In this document: piece by piece, positions 1 to 7,080 of the stretch
How positions within the stretch are numbered: position 1 is the first letter of the stretch
Layout of the letters: the number at the start of each line of letters is the position of its first letter
Assembly (NCBI RefSeq): GCF_016741855.1
Contig: NZ_JAERRH010000002.1
Coordinates: 248,001-312,000, forward strand
Length of the DNA stretch: 64,000 nt
Source of the DNA: Streptomyces musisoli
Lineage (GTDB): Bacteria > Actinomycetota > Actinomycetes > Streptomycetales > Streptomycetaceae
Direction: 5' to 3'
The notes under the pieces: model-generated
The model's database searches: none
The model's input: the letters and a program-made list of their open reading frames with translations, nothing else
Told to the model about the DNA's origin: nothing
Translations under genes and position numbers: made by a program

Positions 1-581
1 CGGTACGGCTGGCGGTGCCCGACGACAGCGGCCTGTTCGCGGCGGCCCTGTGCGCCCCGCGCCAAGAGCCCTCCGCACTGCTGGAGTTCGCCGACGTGGC
101 CCCCGTGCCGGTGCGCAACCGCATCCGCGCCCGGCTGTGGCTGTCCGGCTGGTTCGCCCCGGACGAAGGAGCGCTCCTCCTCCGGCCCACCCGGGTCGTG
201 CTCCGGCAGGCATCCGGTCCCGTGGTCGTCGACCTGGACGAGTTCACCGGGGCCCGGCCCGACCCCCTCGCCGACGCCGAGGCCCGGCTGCTCACCCACC
301 TCGCCGACGTCCACCCGGACGCCGTCGAGCGGCTCACCCGCCTGGTGCGCCCCGAGAGCCTGCACGCCGCGACCCGGGTGGCACCCCTCGCCGTCGACCG
401 GCACGGCCTGACCCTGCGCATCGAACGTACCCGCGCCCACGGCGACGTCCGCCTGCCCTTCCACACGCCCGCCGACGACGTCACCCAGCTCACCGAGCGC
501 ATGCACGCACTCCTGGCGCAGGCCAGTGCCGCCGCCTGCCCTCGGGCGCTACAGCGGCAGCGCGCAGACGGCGACGGGTGA
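1..581 (+). CDS. DUF2470-domain protein, 5' end cut by window edge
   Basis: The open frame already runs at base 3 and a GTG lies at 15, but relatives carry another 40-60 N-terminal residues, so the true start is probably upstream of the window. What is visible matches the conserved middle and C-terminus of actinobacterial DUF2470 proteins: the segment reading DVAPVPVRNRIRARLWLSGW, then a DUF2470-like helix region (LLTHLADVHPDAVERL) and a final ADRHGLxLRxER-like block. DUF2470 is also found at the C-terminus of haem-degrading HugZ proteins, but no flavin or haem residues can be judged here. The last 33 bp overlap the convergent lactonase gene. The function of the stand-alone family is not established. 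Confidence 0.8.
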   Translation, partial: VRLAVPDDSGLFAAALCAPRQEPSALLEFADVAPVPVRNRIRARLWLSGWFAPDEGALLLRPTRVVLRQASGPVVVDLDEFTGARPDPLADAEARLLTHLADVHPDAVERLTRLVRPESLHAATRVAPLAVDRHGLTLRIERTRAHGDVRLPFHTPADDVTQLTERMHALLAQASAAACPRALQRQRADGDG

Positions 582-1793
582 CGCGAACGGCTCCCCGGCC
601 GGGCGGAGGCCGCCGTCGCCGGCGTCGACATGGAAGACGGTGACCGTGCCGGAGCGCTGGTTCGCCGCGAACAGCAGCCGGCCGTCGGGCGAGAACGCGA
701 TCTGCCGCGGGAAGTCCCCGCCCGCCGGCACGGTGCCGAGCAGCCGCAGCCGGGCCCCGTCGGCCTCGACGGCGTACCGCGCGAGGCTGTTGTGCCCCCG
801 GTTGGCGAGGAAGGCGTACCGGCCGTTCGCCGTCACCAGGAACTGCGCCGGATAGTTCGTGCCGCCGTCCGAGCCCGTCGGCTGCGGCTCGCCGATGTCC
901 AGCCTGCCGGACCGCGGGTCGTAGGCGCAGACGGCCACGGTGTCGTCGACCTCGTTGGCCAGATAGGCGTACCGGCCGCCCGGATGGAAGGTCAGATGGC
1001 GGGGACCGGCGCCCGGCCGCGTGTGCGCCCGCGCCACCTCCGCGAGCGTGCCCTTCGTGAGGTCGAGGCGGTAGGTGTACACGGTGTCGGTGCCGAGGTC
1101 GACGGCGAGGACGTGTCCGCCGTCCGGGCCGGTGAGGAACTGGTGGGCGTGCGGGCCCTGTTGCCCGGGGCCGGGCGGCGGGGAGCCGTGCCTGACCGAG
1201 TCGGTGCGCTCGCCCAGGGCACCCGAGGCGTCGATCGGATGCACGGCGACACTGCCCGACCCGTAGTCGGCGGTCAGCAGCCAGCGCCCCGTGGGGTGCA
1301 CCGACAGATGGCAGGGGCCCGCGCCGCCGGTGCTCCGGGTGCCCAGGACCCGCCGGTCGGCGAGGCGTACGGCCGTCACCCCGCCGTCCTGCCGCTCGTC
1401 CACCGCGTAGAGGGTGCGGCCGTCCGGGTGGACGGTGAGGTACGACGGGTCGGGGACTCCGGTGAGCGTGCCCGACCCCGTGATCCGGCCCGACTCCGGG
1501 TCGTACGACGCCAGGCCGATGCCGGTGCCGCCGCCCTCGGCGGACGTATAGGTGCCGAGGTACAGCGGGCGTGGCCCGGACGGCTTCCGGGCGGGCGCGG
1601 CGGCCCTCGGCCCGCTCTCTTCGGACGGGCTGCCGTCCCCGGCCGGCGGGGCCGCCGGGGACGGCACCGCCACGACGGCCGCCGTGCCGGCCACGGCCCC
1701 GACGAACCGGCGCCTGGTCCACCCGCCGCCGCGCCGCCGGTCCCGCCGGGGCCGCGGAGACCCCTCTTCCGCCGCCCGTGCCTCCGTGTCCAT
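549..1793 (-). CDS. Secreted lactonase-family seven-bladed beta-propeller protein
   Basis: About 414 residues from the ATG at 1793. The N-terminus carries a twin-arginine-like signal (TRRRFVGAVAGTAAVVAV) and a Pro/Ala-rich linker. A 6-phosphogluconolactonase (Pgl/YbhE) type beta-propeller follows: LYLGTYTS at the first blade and repeated blade motifs such as GPCHLSVHPTGRWLLTADY, GPRHLTFHPGGRYAYLANE and FPRQIAFSPDGRLLFAANQ. The family hydrolyses sugar lactones or related lactones. Because this copy appears to be exported, cytoplasmic 6-phosphogluconolactone is an unlikely substrate. An in-frame upstream start at 1892 exists but would place over 30 residues before the Tat signal. It is convergent with the DUF2470 gene. 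Confidence 0.88.
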   Translation of the reverse strand: MDTEARAAEEGSPRPRRDRRRGGGWTRRRFVGAVAGTAAVVAVPSPAAPPAGDGSPSEESGPRAAAPARKPSGPRPLYLGTYTSAEGGGTGIGLASYDPESGRITGSGTLTGVPDPSYLTVHPDGRTLYAVDERQDGGVTAVRLADRRVLGTRSTGGAGPCHLSVHPTGRWLLTADYGSGSVAVHPIDASGALGERTDSVRHGSPPPGPGQQGPHAHQFLTGPDGGHVLAVDLGTDTVYTYRLDLTKGTLAEVARAHTRPGAGPRHLTFHPGGRYAYLANEVDDTVAVCAYDPRSGRLDIGEPQPTGSDGGTNYPAQFLVTANGRYAFLANRGHNSLARYAVEADGARLRLLGTVPAGGDFPRQIAFSPDGRLLFAANQRSGTVTVFHVDAGDGGLRPAGEPFASPVAVCALPL

Positions 1794-2052
1794 GCCGTAC
1801 CTCAGGTCGTCGGTCACCCGTTCGTGACAGACACCTTGGCCCGCATCCACCCCTCGGGGCAAGGCGGGCAACAAGCGTTGCGCACGATGCAACCCGCCGG
1901 GAGGCTGCCGGATGAGTCTGCGCCGGGAGGCCGCCGGTGAGCCGTTCGGCGCCCGCGGTGGCCGCCCGCGACCGCGAGGCCGAGCCGGACCAGGCCGCGG
2001 ACCGGCGGGCCGAGGCGGCCGGGTCAGGTGGCGAAGGCCGGACCGGGCGGCC

Positions 2053-3126
2053 CTACCAGTCCCCGTCCTCGACCGGCTTGCCCGGCGCGTCCTTCAGGGG
2101 CGTCACCTGGCCGGGGGAGGGGGCCTGCCACGGGTCCAGATCATCCCCGAGCCACTCGCCGACCGCCTTGACGCCCCCCAGGGTGTCCGTCGGGGCGAGG
2201 TCCTCGGCATCGTCGTCGTAGTAGTCGTACCAGGGCAGGCCCGCCCGGGTGTACGCCGCCCGGTCCACCGGCGACGGCGGGGGCGCCTCGCCGGTGATCC
2301 GGCGCCACTCCGGGGGCGTCACCAGGTGCACGAACACCCGCCCGGCCGGTTCCTCGGCCCAGTCCTTGAGCGACCGGTCGTCCCGGTAGACCTCCTGCCG
2401 CATCGAGCCGCCGACGCCGAGCCCCATGGCCGCGGCGCGCCGCCGGGGCGCCGCGGCCGGGGGCGCAGGTGCGCCGAAGGCCATGGCGGGCGCGGGCGGC
2501 GGCGACCCCGGAGGGCCGCCGGGGGCCGGCGCGGCCACGGGCGCGGCCGCGCCGTAGCCGGGGAACGCCTCGGCCTGCCGCTCCCGCTCCCGGCGCCGCC
2601 ACTCGGCGAGCACCTCGTCCTTCAGCGGGAACGACTGGAGCTGCACCCCGCCCCACACCTCCTCGCCGGTGACCTGGCCCTCCACGGTCGCCCCCAGCCC
2701 CAGCGGGACGGCGACGAACTGGCGGACCGTGCCCTTGCCGGAGTTGATGCCGTCCAGCCAGGGCTGACGGGGCAGCACCACATAGTTCTGCGGGCGCCGG
2801 GTCAGTCCGTTCCGCCACGGCTTGCCGGACACCGCGCACACCTTGCCCACGCCGACCTGGAGCGCGGCCGGCTCCGTCGTGCCGGCGAAACTCAGCCACA
2901 TGGCCTCGCGCAGATACACCGGCAGCATCACGCCGCCGCGCTTCCGCCACTCCTCCGGCACCCGGTCGGCGAAGTCGGCCACCCGCCGGACCGGGAACTC
3001 GCCCAGTCCCGGCGGCAGCGGATGCGTGCCCTTCTCCGGCAGCCGCAGGGTGCGCACGAACCGGACCACCACCCCGCCCGGCAGCCGCAGACTGTTGCCG
3101 TCGATCCGGACCTCGGCACCGCTCAT
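2053..3126 (-). CDS. Conserved hypothetical protein
   Basis: A 357-residue soluble protein that I do not recognise as a named family. The ATG at 3126 has an AAGGGG-type ribosome site about 8 bases upstream; an earlier in-frame start at 3159 has none. Two conserved-looking blocks (residues about 1-190 and 245-357, rich in Trp, Tyr and Asp; ends in an acidic VEDGDW tail) are separated by an Ala/Pro/Gly linker. There is no signal peptide or membrane segment. It lies 46 bp downstream of the FUSC-type exporter gene on the same strand, so the two may be co-transcribed. The acidic C-terminus and disordered linker suggest a protein-protein interaction role, but this is only inference. Confidence 0.75.
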   Translation of the reverse strand: MSGAEVRIDGNSLRLPGGVVVRFVRTLRLPEKGTHPLPPGLGEFPVRRVADFADRVPEEWRKRGGVMLPVYLREAMWLSFAGTTEPAALQVGVGKVCAVSGKPWRNGLTRRPQNYVVLPRQPWLDGINSGKGTVRQFVAVPLGLGATVEGQVTGEEVWGGVQLQSFPLKDEVLAEWRRRERERQAEAFPGYGAAAPVAAPAPGGPPGSPPPAPAMAFGAPAPPAAAPRRRAAAMGLGVGGSMRQEVYRDDRSLKDWAEEPAGRVFVHLVTPPEWRRITGEAPPPSPVDRAAYTRAGLPWYDYYDDDAEDLAPTDTLGGVKAVGEWLGDDLDPWQAPSPGQVTPLKDAPGKPVEDGDW

Positions 3127-3172
3127 CCGCCCGCCCCTTCGCTTCCCGCGCCGGCTCACCCCGGCGCCTCAC

Positions 3173-4426
3173 TCAGCGATAACGCTCACCGAACCCCGCG
3201 CGGTTCCGCCACAGCTCCTCCTGGACGCCGAGCCGGTCGCGCAGCCGGGCCATCCGGGGGAGCTTCGCCCGCTGCTCCCGGGAGACCCGGTCCAGCTCCT
3301 CCAGCAGGCGGCGGGTGCGGTGCTCGGTGTTCAGTTCGTCGATGATCCTGGTGGTCTCGGTCAGCACGGCCCCCAGCAGCTGCCAGTTCGTCCAGTCCTC
3401 GGCGATCTCCTCCCGGAGCAGCTCGCCCAGCCGGTCCCGGGTGCCCGCCGCCGTGTGCAGCTCGGCCGACAGCCGGGCCTCCGCCGACTCGGCGTTCTCG
3501 CTCAGATCGGTGGTCACCAGCACGGCGAAGCTGACCACCGCGTCGGCGATCTCCGACAGCAGCTGCTCCACGGTCGCCCCCACCCGGGCCGGGAACAGGT
3601 CCTCGGACCCCCGGGCCTTCGCCAGGTCCGTGAACGAACGGGCCAGCACCCGCAGCACCACCGTGCAGATCTCCAGCGTGTCCAGGCCGGTGCGCAGCAC
3701 CACCCGGTGCAGCAGCCCCTCCTTCACCCGCGGATTGAGCCGCAGGCTGTCCTCGGCCTGCCGCAGCGCCGCGTCCACCCGGACGATGTCGTGGTCCAGC
3801 CGGCGGGCCTCGTGCAGCCGCTCGGCCGCCCGCTGCCAGGGGATCCGGCCCGCGGCCTCCTCACCCATCCGCAGCATCAGCTGCCGCACCCGCCGTGCCA
3901 GGTCCTCGATGGACTCGCCCGCCTTGTCCACCCAGACGGGCGGGGGCAGCAGCAGGTTGCAGGCGGTGCCGACGACCGCGCCGATCAGCGTCTCCACGAT
4001 CCGCGCCCACGCGGTGAACCCGACCGTGGTGACCCCGAGCACCAGCATCGCGCTGATCGCCACCTCGGCCACGTACTCGTCGACACGCACCAGGTGCCCC
4101 ACGGCCAGCGACGCGACGATCAGCAGCGCGAGGCTCCACCAGGTCAGGCCCACCAGCACGCTGAAGGCGATGGCGACCAGTACACCGGCCACCACAGAGT
4201 TCACCCGGCGGATGCCGTTGGTGAGCGTGGCGTAGAAGGTCACCTGGACGACCAGCAGCGCGGTCAGCGGTGCGGTGAGCGGGGCCGGCTCGGGGCTCAG
4301 CCGGAGCGCGATGACATAGGCGACCGTGGCGGCCGCGGCCGAGCGCAGTGTCTGGACGACCACGGGTTCCCGGCGGCGCCGCACCAGACGCAGCGCTCCC
4401 GTGGTCCACTTTCGTACGTCGAGCAT
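3173..4426 (-). CDS. FUSC/aromatic acid exporter family membrane protein
   Basis: About 417 residues with an N-terminal block of roughly five to six hydrophobic helices (residues about 20-160: TLRSAAAATVAYVIALRLS, ALLVVQVTFYATL, VVAGVLVAIAFSVLVGL, LLIVASLAVGHL, GAVVGTACNLLLPPP). A long helical cytoplasmic C-terminal half follows. This is the layout of the fusaric acid resistance/AaeB-like (FUSC, DUF939) family, whose characterised members export aromatic acids. The ATG at 4426 is preceded by an AGG-rich stretch; a GTG at 4444 is the alternative. The unknown protein at 2053-3126 follows on the same strand. Substrate unknown. Confidence 0.82.
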   Translation of the reverse strand: MLDVRKWTTGALRLVRRRREPVVVQTLRSAAAATVAYVIALRLSPEPAPLTAPLTALLVVQVTFYATLTNGIRRVNSVVAGVLVAIAFSVLVGLTWWSLALLIVASLAVGHLVRVDEYVAEVAISAMLVLGVTTVGFTAWARIVETLIGAVVGTACNLLLPPPVWVDKAGESIEDLARRVRQLMLRMGEEAAGRIPWQRAAERLHEARRLDHDIVRVDAALRQAEDSLRLNPRVKEGLLHRVVLRTGLDTLEICTVVLRVLARSFTDLAKARGSEDLFPARVGATVEQLLSEIADAVVSFAVLVTTDLSENAESAEARLSAELHTAAGTRDRLGELLREEIAEDWTNWQLLGAVLTETTRIIDELNTEHRTRRLLEELDRVSREQRAKLPRMARLRDRLGVQEELWRNRAGFGERYR

Positions 4427-4633
4427 CCCTTGGCCTGTTCCCACTCATCGGGTGCATCGAACGTGGCCGTTTGCAGGCTATTTCCGGTCGTGCGTGTTCG
4501 CGTAGGGCCAGGTGGCCGAGGCGTCACCCTCGGGCGCGGGCCTCACGGGGAAGCCGGCGCGCCCGTTGTGCAGCCGATAACCGGCCACCTTCGGGGAACC
4601 TCCGCACCGCACCTCCCGGCCGCGGCGGCGCCG

Positions 4634-4770
4634 CGCCTGGGAGGGAGCGGGGCGTGCGGGGGAGGGAGCCGGCGTGCGGGGGAGGGTGCGGGCGTGCCTG
4701 GGAAGGCGAGGGCGTGCCGGGAGGGTGCGGGCGTACCCGGGGCAGCAACAGCCAGGGCGTGCCCGGTGTG
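4634..4770. repeat. 20-bp degenerate tandem repeats in intergenic gap
   Basis: The 357-bp gap between the FBP gene and the exporter gene (4427-4783) contains about five to six consecutive copies of a roughly 20-bp unit resembling GCGTGCGGGGGAGGGTGCGG. The first two are nearly identical and later copies drift (GCGTGCCTGGGAAGGCGAGG and similar). No credible open frame covers them. They lie downstream of the FBP stop codon. I see nothing else in the rest of this gap. Confidence 0.75.
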
Positions 4771-4783
4771 GGGCGAACGGTGA

Positions 4784-5278
4784 TCACGCGTACAGCTTGT
4801 CCACGAAGGCGGACAGATTGTTCCTCGTGCGGGCGATCTGCTCCTCCAGGGTCAGGCTCTCCTCGAACCGGGCGCCCGACTCGGGGACCTTCCTGCCGCG
4901 CACGTACAGCGAACACGCCAGGTCCGTGCACATGTACAGCCCGACCGAGTTGCCCTCGCGGCCCGCCGCCCCGGCCTTCCGGGCGGTCATCAGCGACACC
5001 CCGCCGCCGGGATGCGTGGTCAGGCAGAGCGAGCACATGCTGCGGTGCAGGAAGCCGCGCTGCGAGGCCGGGAAGCGCAGGGCGATGCCGGCGAGCCCGC
5101 CGTCCCGTTCGGTGACCAGGTAGCTGCGGTCGGGGGCCCCGGGGTCGCGCCAGCCGAGGAAGTCCAGGTCGTCCCAGGGGCGTTCACCGAGATCACGCGG
5201 GACGGCCAGCCGCTTCGCCTCGCCCTTGGAGCAGTTGATGAACGAGTTGCGGATGTCCTGCTCGGTGAGCGACTTCAT
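4784..5278 (-). CDS. FBP-domain (EF-G-binding, FusB-like zinc finger) protein
   Basis: A 164-residue protein with the elongation-factor-G-binding C-terminal treble-clef zinc finger. The cysteine pairs are CSLC (followed by TTHPGGG) and CTDLAC (followed by SLYVRGRK), with the conserved LDFLGWRDPGAPDRSYLV block before them. In the FusB/FusC family this domain binds EF-G and can free ribosomes stalled by fusidic acid. The actinobacterial short proteins share the fold, but resistance has not been shown for this one. The ATG at 5278 sits behind an AAGGACC site; an in-frame ATG at 5302 is less likely. A perfect palindrome lies 35 bp upstream of the start, so expression is probably repressor-controlled. 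Confidence 0.85.
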   Translation of the reverse strand: MKSLTEQDIRNSFINCSKGEAKRLAVPRDLGERPWDDLDFLGWRDPGAPDRSYLVTERDGGLAGIALRFPASQRGFLHRSMCSLCLTTHPGGGVSLMTARKAGAAGREGNSVGLYMCTDLACSLYVRGRKVPESGARFEESLTLEEQIARTRNNLSAFVDKLYA

Positions 5279-5312
5279 GGGAGGGGTCCTTCCGGATTCC
5301 ATAGCTATTCGT

Positions 5313-5329
5313 ACCTAGGGACCCTAGGT
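5313..5329. promoter_or_regulatory. 17-bp perfect palindrome upstream of FBP gene (operator candidate)
   Basis: The sequence ACCTAGGG-A-CCCTAGGT is a perfect 8-bp inverted repeat around one base, in an unusually AT-rich stretch (5300-5350). Outer ATAGCT (5301) and AGCTAT (5334) elements flank it almost symmetrically. It lies within 60 bp of the FBP start codon, where an operator overlapping the promoter would be expected. No regulator gene is adjacent. Confidence 0.6.
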
Positions 5330-5590
5330 AGACAGCTATCGTATTTAGCCGAAGCGGGGTGGGCCAATGGATTTCCGGGGCGGGCCGCCGCCACACGCCC
5401 GCCGGGGACCGGGCCACGTCGCGGCGCGTGCGGTCTGCCCCCGCCGTACTGCCGTGCATGTCGGCGCCGTCCGCACCGCGGAGCAGGGAAGCCGGCGCCA
5501 CCTGCGCGCGTCCCCGGCACCGGCACCTTCACGCGCCTCCGGGCATCGCCACCGCCCCGCTGCGCGTACCTCTCCGGTGCCGCCGCCCAT

Positions 5591-5694
5591 GCGCGCGCCT
5601 CCAGCATCGGCGCCCTGCGCGCGCCTCCAGCATCGGCGCCCTGCGCGCGCCTCCGGCACCGGCACTCTGCGTGCATCTCCGGCACCCAGAACGC
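5591..5694. repeat. 26-bp tandem repeat, three clear copies plus a decayed fourth
   Basis: Units at 5591-5616, 5617-5642 and 5643-5668 share the pattern GCGCGCGCCTCC(A/G)GCA. The first two are identical and the third differs at a few bases; 5669-5694 is a degenerate fourth. Similar CTCCGGCACCGGCACC fragments extend from about 5515 to 5830. The 590-bp gap 5279-5868 holds only the palindrome and these repeats. Open frames through it are low-complexity Arg/Ala/Gly and look non-coding. Confidence 0.75.
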
Positions 5695-5868
5695 GCCGCC
5701 GCCGTTGCGTGCGTCTCCGGCCGGCACCGGCACCCTCGCGCGCCTCCGCAGCCGCTTGCGCGCGTCTCCGGCACCGGCGCCCTGCATGCGCCTCGGCGTT
5801 GCCCCCCTTGCGTGCATCTGCTGCACCGGCGCCGATGCCCTCCCCGTTTCCCCCGGTGCGCGCGCCGG

Positions 5869-6516
5869 CTACTCCTCCTCCGCCTCGGTTGCTCTCGCCT
5901 CCGGGGGCCAGACTCCGGGGGTCAGCACGCCGAAGGCGTAGGCGCGGGCGACCAGTTCGGTGCGGTTGGCCGCGCCCCACCGTGCCGACAGGCGCCGCAG
6001 GTGATAGGTGAGGCCGTCCTTGCTGAGGCCCAGTTCGCGGGCGGCGCGGGCGGAGGTCGCGCCCCCGGCCAGCAGTACCAGCACCTGCCGCTCCACCGCA
6101 CTGACCCGCGCCGGCTCCGGCGCGGGTGCCGGGCGCTCGCCCAGCACGCGCAGCATCACCAGCAGCGCCGGCGTCTCGTGCACGCTGTCGCTCACCGGAT
6201 CCGCCGTCAGCTCCCCGTGCCGCTCGGCCCCGCCGGGCGCGCGCCAGCACACCGACACCTGGTAGCGGGAGCGGTGCCGCAGCCGCAGCGCCTCGACGAT
6301 CCGCTCCACCTGGGTCGCCTCCTGCGGCCGGAACAGCTCCAGCACCTGCCGGCCGCGCAGCCGGCCCGGGGTCGTACCGCACTCCGCGGCCATCGCCGGG
6401 TTCGCCAGCACCACCTGGCCGTACACGTCGCACACCGCGACCGGTACCGACACCCGGTCGAACACCATCAGCGCGCGGTTGCGCCACACCACCGCGTCGG
6501 CCTGCGCCGCTGCCAT
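5869..6516 (-). CDS. PAS domain-containing LuxR-type transcriptional regulator
   Basis: 215 residues from the ATG at 6516 (GGGAGGTGGC directly before it). Residues about 10-125 form a PAS-like sensory domain (VAVCDVYGQVVLANPAMAAECG, then GRQVLELF). The C-terminal about 65 residues form a LuxR/GerE-type helix-turn-helix (VSAVERQVLVLLAGGATSARAARELGLSKDGLTYHLRRL). It is transcribed away from the CYP102-type gene, with a palindrome in the shared gap, so it is the obvious candidate regulator of that enzyme. The usual TetR-type BM3R1 partner of CYP102 is absent. The ligand of the PAS domain is unknown. Confidence 0.85.
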   Translation of the reverse strand: MAAAQADAVVWRNRALMVFDRVSVPVAVCDVYGQVVLANPAMAAECGTTPGRLRGRQVLELFRPQEATQVERIVEALRLRHRSRYQVSVCWRAPGGAERHGELTADPVSDSVHETPALLVMLRVLGERPAPAPEPARVSAVERQVLVLLAGGATSARAARELGLSKDGLTYHLRRLSARWGAANRTELVARAYAFGVLTPGVWPPEARATEAEEE

Positions 6517-6575
6517 GCCACCTCCCGGGCCGCTGCCATGCCACCTTCCGGGCCGCCCCATGCCGCCTCCCGGTT
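6513..6575 (-). repeat. Triplicated ribosome-site/start-codon module of the LuxR gene
   Basis: A unit of about 22-23 bp reading (minus strand) CCGGGAGGYGGCATG plus GCAGCGGC-like sequence occurs three times, placing ATG codons at 6561, 6539 and 6516, each with its own purine-rich ribosome site. The ATG at 6561 is in frame with 6516; that at 6539 is out of frame. This is a local tandem duplication of a translation initiation region. Confidence 0.7.
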
Positions 6576-6757
6576 GGTCGGCCGCCCGCCATCAAAGGGG
6601 AAGACGCAGGTCAGCGGCAACTCGACGGAGCGGACGGCCGTGCCCGCACGGGCCGGCCGAGACCCGGTGCGGCAGTTCGGCACGCCGGACGGGGCGTGCC
6701 CGTGCACCGTCGGCCCACCTGCGCAAGCCACGTGGTCCATGCGCCCGGCCTCGCGGT

Positions 6758-6970
6758 GTGCCCGTGCCGCCTCGGCAAGCCCCGCAAGCCGGCCGCCTCC
6801 GGTCCCCGACCCTCGGGGCTGCCCGTGCCGCCTCGGCAAACCCCGTGGCTCACGTGTCCGGACCTTCGGTGTGCCCCGTGCCGACTCACCCGGCCCCCCG
6901 CAAGCCGGCCGCCCCTCGTCCCGCCCTCGTGGCGTGCCCCTGCCGCCTCGGCCGACCCGCGCAAGCCCCG
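6758..6970. repeat. Degenerate direct repeats upstream of the CYP102-type gene
   Basis: Four diverged copies of a module resembling GTGCCCGTGCCGCCTCGGCAA begin near 6758, 6820, 6870 and 6933 (spacing 50-63 bp), with CGCAAGCCGGCCGCC between some of them. They occupy much of the 564-bp gap 6517-7080. No convincing open reading frame is present, and I see only the palindrome at 6984-7001 besides. Confidence 0.55.
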
Positions 6971-6983
6971 GCGTCCACTTTCC

Positions 6984-7001
6984 ACTGCACGATCGTGTAG
7001 T
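6984..7001. promoter_or_regulatory. 18-bp imperfect palindrome before CYP102-type gene (operator candidate)
   Basis: ACTGCACGATCGTGTAGT has a perfect 10-bp core (CACGATCGTG) and matching outer ACT/AGT. It lies 80 bp before the P450-reductase start, in the region shared with the divergent LuxR/PAS regulator. It is a plausible binding site for that regulator or for a TetR-type protein encoded elsewhere. Confidence 0.5.
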
Positions 7002-7080
7002 GCCGTGGCGTAGGCGCGGTCTGCCCGTCGACCACCCTGGAAGCCGTACGTCCGCCTCCACGAAAGGCAGTTGTCGCGTC

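Noticed and set aside
5305..5826. 173-residue minus-strand open frame upstream of the LuxR gene
   Set aside because: It consists of Arg/Ala/Gly low complexity translated from the 26-bp tandem repeats, with no ribosome site and no domain; several other frames are equally open because of high GC content.
5359..7080. Long in-frame extension upstream of the CYP102-type protein
   Set aside because: The frame is open for 574 codons before the ATG at 7081 but is Pro/Arg low-complexity and overlaps the LuxR gene and repeats; the family starts at 7081.
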